Source of the DNA: an uncultured Azohydromonas sp.
GTDB taxonomy: Bacteria > Pseudomonadota > Gammaproteobacteria > Burkholderiales > Burkholderiaceae_C
DNA length: 27,184 bases
Direction: 5' to 3'
Assembly: GCF_937926365.1 (NCBI RefSeq)
Contig: NZ_CALAOH010000198.1
Coordinates: 1-27,184, forward strand
Of this stretch, positions 25,328-27,184 are shown one piece after another. Below the pieces are notes generated by a model. That model did not search any database and was not told the DNA's origin. It was given only the letters and a program-made list of their open reading frames with translations. The position numbers and the translations under genes are program-made. How positions within the stretch are numbered: the stretch's first letter is position 1; every line of letters begins with the position of its first letter.

Positions 25328-26133
25328 AGGGACACCGCGTGGGAGGCGTTGTGGATGGCGCGCACGACGCTGTAGACGGTCAGCGCGGAGGTCTTGGGAT
25401 TGGCCGGCAGCGGCTGGCCTTCGAGCGTGATTTCCAGGCGGCCGAAGGTGCCCTGGGCCACGACACGGTGCACGTTGCGCTGCACGCCGGGGTCGGCCAC
25501 CAGCGTGGCGCGCGTGCGGTCCAGCCCCAGCCCGGCCAGCGACACGGTGGCCGCGACGTTGGCGTTCTTCGGGTACAGCCGCGCCGCTTCGCGCGCGCTG
25601 CCCTCGAAGATCACCGTCGGCTCGGTCAGCGAAGCCAGGTCGAAGTCCTGTTCCGCCGGCGTGCCGCGCCAGCTCAGCGGCGGCTTGCGGCCCACGTAGT
25701 CCACGCTGTCCAGGCCGCCGATGCGCGCCGCCGCCAGGGCGTCGATGCCGCCGATGGCGCCCGACACCAGCGACACGTGCGTGCCGCCGCGCGCCGCCGC
25801 GGCTTCGAGCGTGAGCATCGCGTCCGCGTCGTGCAGCGCGCCGATGGAGGCCACCACCGCCGGGATGCCGGCTTCCAGCGCCGGCAGCACGTGCTGGCCG
25901 ACGGCGCCGTGGCCGGCGCACTCCACCAGCAGGTCCGGGCGCTGGCCGTCGCCCAGGTCCACGGCTTCCAGCACGCGGGCCATCGGCGCGACGCGCCCGC
26001 ACACGGCTTCGGCTTCGGCGCGGTGCGAGGCCGGCACGATCACCTGCGTCACGCGCACCTCGGCGTCGCCGCGCAGCAGATCGATGACGGCGCTGCCGAT
26101 CGCGCCGCAACCCACCAGGGCAAGCTTTCTCAT
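25324..26133 (-). CDS. Aspartate dehydrogenase-family protein
   Basis: This 269-residue protein has an N-terminal Rossmann NAD(P)-binding motif (LALVGCGAIGSAV, 4-16) followed by the aspartate dehydrogenase domain (VSGAIGGIDAL, 122-132; YPKNANVAATVSLAGLGLD, 187-205; conserved His222 in NVHRVV). Known members convert L-aspartate to iminoaspartate or oxaloacetate with NAD(P), or run the reverse amination. The length matches. A GGGGGA site precedes the ATG, 16 bp after the ThDP enzyme. Its role in an aromatic operon is unusual: it may act on another amino or imino acid, or feed NAD synthesis. The annotation is family-level. Confidence 0.87.
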   Translation of the reverse strand: MRKLALVGCGAIGSAVIDLLRGDAEVRVTQVIVPASHRAEAEAVCGRVAPMARVLEAVDLGDGQRPDLLVECAGHGAVGQHVLPALEAGIPAVVASIGALHDADAMLTLEAAAARGGTHVSLVSGAIGGIDALAAARIGGLDSVDYVGRKPPLSWRGTPAEQDFDLASLTEPTVIFEGSAREAARLYPKNANVAATVSLAGLGLDRTRATLVADPGVQRNVHRVVAQGTFGRLEITLEGQPLPANPKTSALTVYSVVRAIHNASHAVSL

Positions 26134-26149
26134 GGCTGCGTCCCCCGCT

Positions 26150-27184
26150 TCAGTGCGCGGCCTTCACGGGCGGGCCGGCAAAGGCGGTCTTGAAGCCGCC
26201 CACCGACAGCATGTCCACCTCCAGCAGCGCGGGCCCCGGGGTGGCGGCCATCTCCTGCAGCTGGCCTGCCGCCTGTCCCAGGTGGGCGATGCGCTGGTGC
26301 TGCAGGCCCAGCGAGCGCGACAGCAGCGCGTAGTCGGGCGTGTGCAGGTCCGCGTACACGCGGCGGCCGCCGTACTGCGCGTCCTGGATGTTCTTGATGA
26401 CGCCGTAGCCGCGGTCGTTCATCAGCACGATGCCCAGGTCCACCTTCTCCTGCACGGCCGTCGCCAGCTCGCCCAGGTTGAGGATGAAACCGCCGTCGCC
26501 CGCCAGGCACCAGGTCTTCTTGCCCGTGCCGTAGGCCTGCGCGCCCACTGCCGCGCCGATGGCCATGGCCAGGCCCTGGCCGATGCCGCCGCCCAGCGCA
26601 TGCACGCCGGCGCGCGGGTCGTGCAGCTTCAGCTCCCGGTTGCCCCAGGTGCTGTTGGACACCGTCACGTCGCGCACCCAGTTGAACCGCGTGCCGGCCA
26701 CGCCCTGCAGCGCATCGACCAGCTCGCTGTAGGGGCCCAGGCCGTCGCGCAGCGCGCCCACCACCTGGCCGCGCACGCGCCCCAGGTCTTCGGCGAAGGC
26801 GGGATCGACGCGCAGCCGGCCTTCGAGCCGGTCGGCCAGCGCGTTGAGCGTCAGCGCCGCGTCGCCGCAGACGAACTGCTCGCTCTCGTAGCAGCGCCCT
26901 TCCGCGGCCGGATCGGCGTCGATGCGGTACAGCGGCTGCGGCAGCTTCAGCTTGTACTTCAGCGTCTCGTTGCCGCGCAGGCGCGAACCCACCACCAGCA
27001 TCGCGTCGCAGGTCTGGTAGAAGCCCTCGACGGCCGGCTGCAGGTTGTAGGCGCCCAGCGACAGCGGGTGCGTCTCGGCCACCACGCCGCGGCCCTGGGT
27101 GGAGGTGACCACGCCGATGCCCAGCGCCATCAGCCGCGCCACCGCCGCGCCGGCGCCGCGCGCGCCGCCGCCCAGCCACAGCAG
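26150..27184 (-). CDS. Thiamine diphosphate-dependent enzyme, C-terminal 344 residues (cut by window end)
   Basis: The visible part covers the central domain (LLWLGGGARGAGAAVARLMAL, VVGSRLRGNETL) and the C-terminal ThDP-binding domain. The cofactor motif GDGGFILNLGEL...VLMND is the classic GDG-Xn-N site, and the GGGIGQGLAMAIGAAVGA segment precedes it. The whole family (benzoylformate, indolepyruvate and oxalyl-CoA decarboxylases, acetolactate synthase) is about 550 residues, so roughly 200 N-terminal residues, including the catalytic Glu, are outside the window. It was probably a 2-oxo-acid decarboxylase or lyase; the family cannot be narrowed from this fragment. Likely the first or an early gene of the nine-gene operon. 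Confidence 0.88.
   Translation of the reverse strand: MLWLGGGARGAGAAVARLMALGIGVVTSTQGRGVVAETHPLSLGAYNLQPAVEGFYQTCDAMLVVGSRLRGNETLKYKLKLPQPLYRIDADPAAEGRCYESEQFVCGDAALTLNALADRLEGRLRVDPAFAEDLGRVRGQVVGALRDGLGPYSELVDALQGVAGTRFNWVRDVTVSNSTWGNRELKLHDPRAGVHALGGGIGQGLAMAIGAAVGAQAYGTGKKTWCLAGDGGFILNLGELATAVQEKVDLGIVLMNDRGYGVIKNIQDAQYGGRRVYADLHTPDYALLSRSLGLQHQRIAHLGQAAGQLQEMAATPGPALLEVDMLSVGGFKTAFAGPPVKAAH

Noticed and set aside
23087..25375. 762-codon plus-strand frame opposite Bug and ALDH genes
   Set aside because: Spans two real opposite-strand genes and has shadow-like composition.

Overview
The window is GC-rich, densely packed DNA from a betaproteobacterium of the Burkholderiales, most likely Comamonadaceae (Variovorax/Ramlibacter/Polaromonas-like). 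The reasons are the strong G/C third-position bias, two solitary Bug/TctC-type periplasmic binding proteins inside catabolic operons, LysR regulators next to divergent catabolic genes, and the general style of the gene clusters. This is inferred from content; no marker gene is present. There are no rRNA, tRNA, CRISPR or insertion-sequence features, and no gene-free stretch exceeds 300 bases (the largest are about 195 bp, at 7834-8028 and 13993-14186).

Region 1 (1-7833) is an acyl-CoA catabolic locus. A minus-strand operon runs acyl-CoA dehydrogenase, Bug binding protein, ADP-forming acyl-CoA synthetase, alpha/beta hydrolase, etfB (cut by the window start). Most junctions overlap or nearly touch. 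A GcvA-like LysR regulator is divergent from it, and an MmgE/PrpD-family lyase gene converges on the regulator. One perfect 10-bp palindrome (TGTCATGACA) occurs both at the LysR start and about 60 bp upstream of the predicted mmgE/prpD transcription start, suggesting a shared regulon.

Region 2 (8029-15113) is an alpha-glucoside uptake and use locus: binding protein, two permeases, MalK-like ATPase and a GH13 alpha-glucosidase in one minus-strand operon (the last two junctions around the glucosidase and the permeases are ATGA overlaps), with a PfkB-type sugar kinase divergent from it. A Val after the GH13 nucleophile points to alpha-1,6 linkages. With a probable fructokinase this fits isomaltulose, sucrose or similar glucosyl-fructose sugars. 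No sugar-responsive regulator is in the window.

Region 3 (15183-18656) is accessory: a VapBC-type toxin-antitoxin pair with an inverted-repeat operator, then a LysR regulator divergent from a glutathione S-transferase and a two-domain FMN split-barrel (PNPOx-family) protein. A T-N11-A dyad lies between the last two units.

Region 4 (18682-27184) is the most interesting. It is a nine-gene minus-strand operon in the order ThDP-dependent enzyme (cut by the window end), aspartate dehydrogenase-like enzyme, aldehyde dehydrogenase, Bug binding protein, two-domain extradiol-type VOC dioxygenase, FAD ferredoxin reductase, Rieske ferredoxin, a small recombinase-helix-like protein of unknown function, and a Rieske terminal oxygenase. 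Together these make a three-component oxygenase with an extradiol ring-cleavage enzyme and lower-pathway enzymes, probably for an aromatic, perhaps nitrogen-containing, acid. The substrate cannot be read from sequence. The AspDH-like and recombinase-helix proteins do not fit standard aromatic pathways and are the best candidates for something undescribed.
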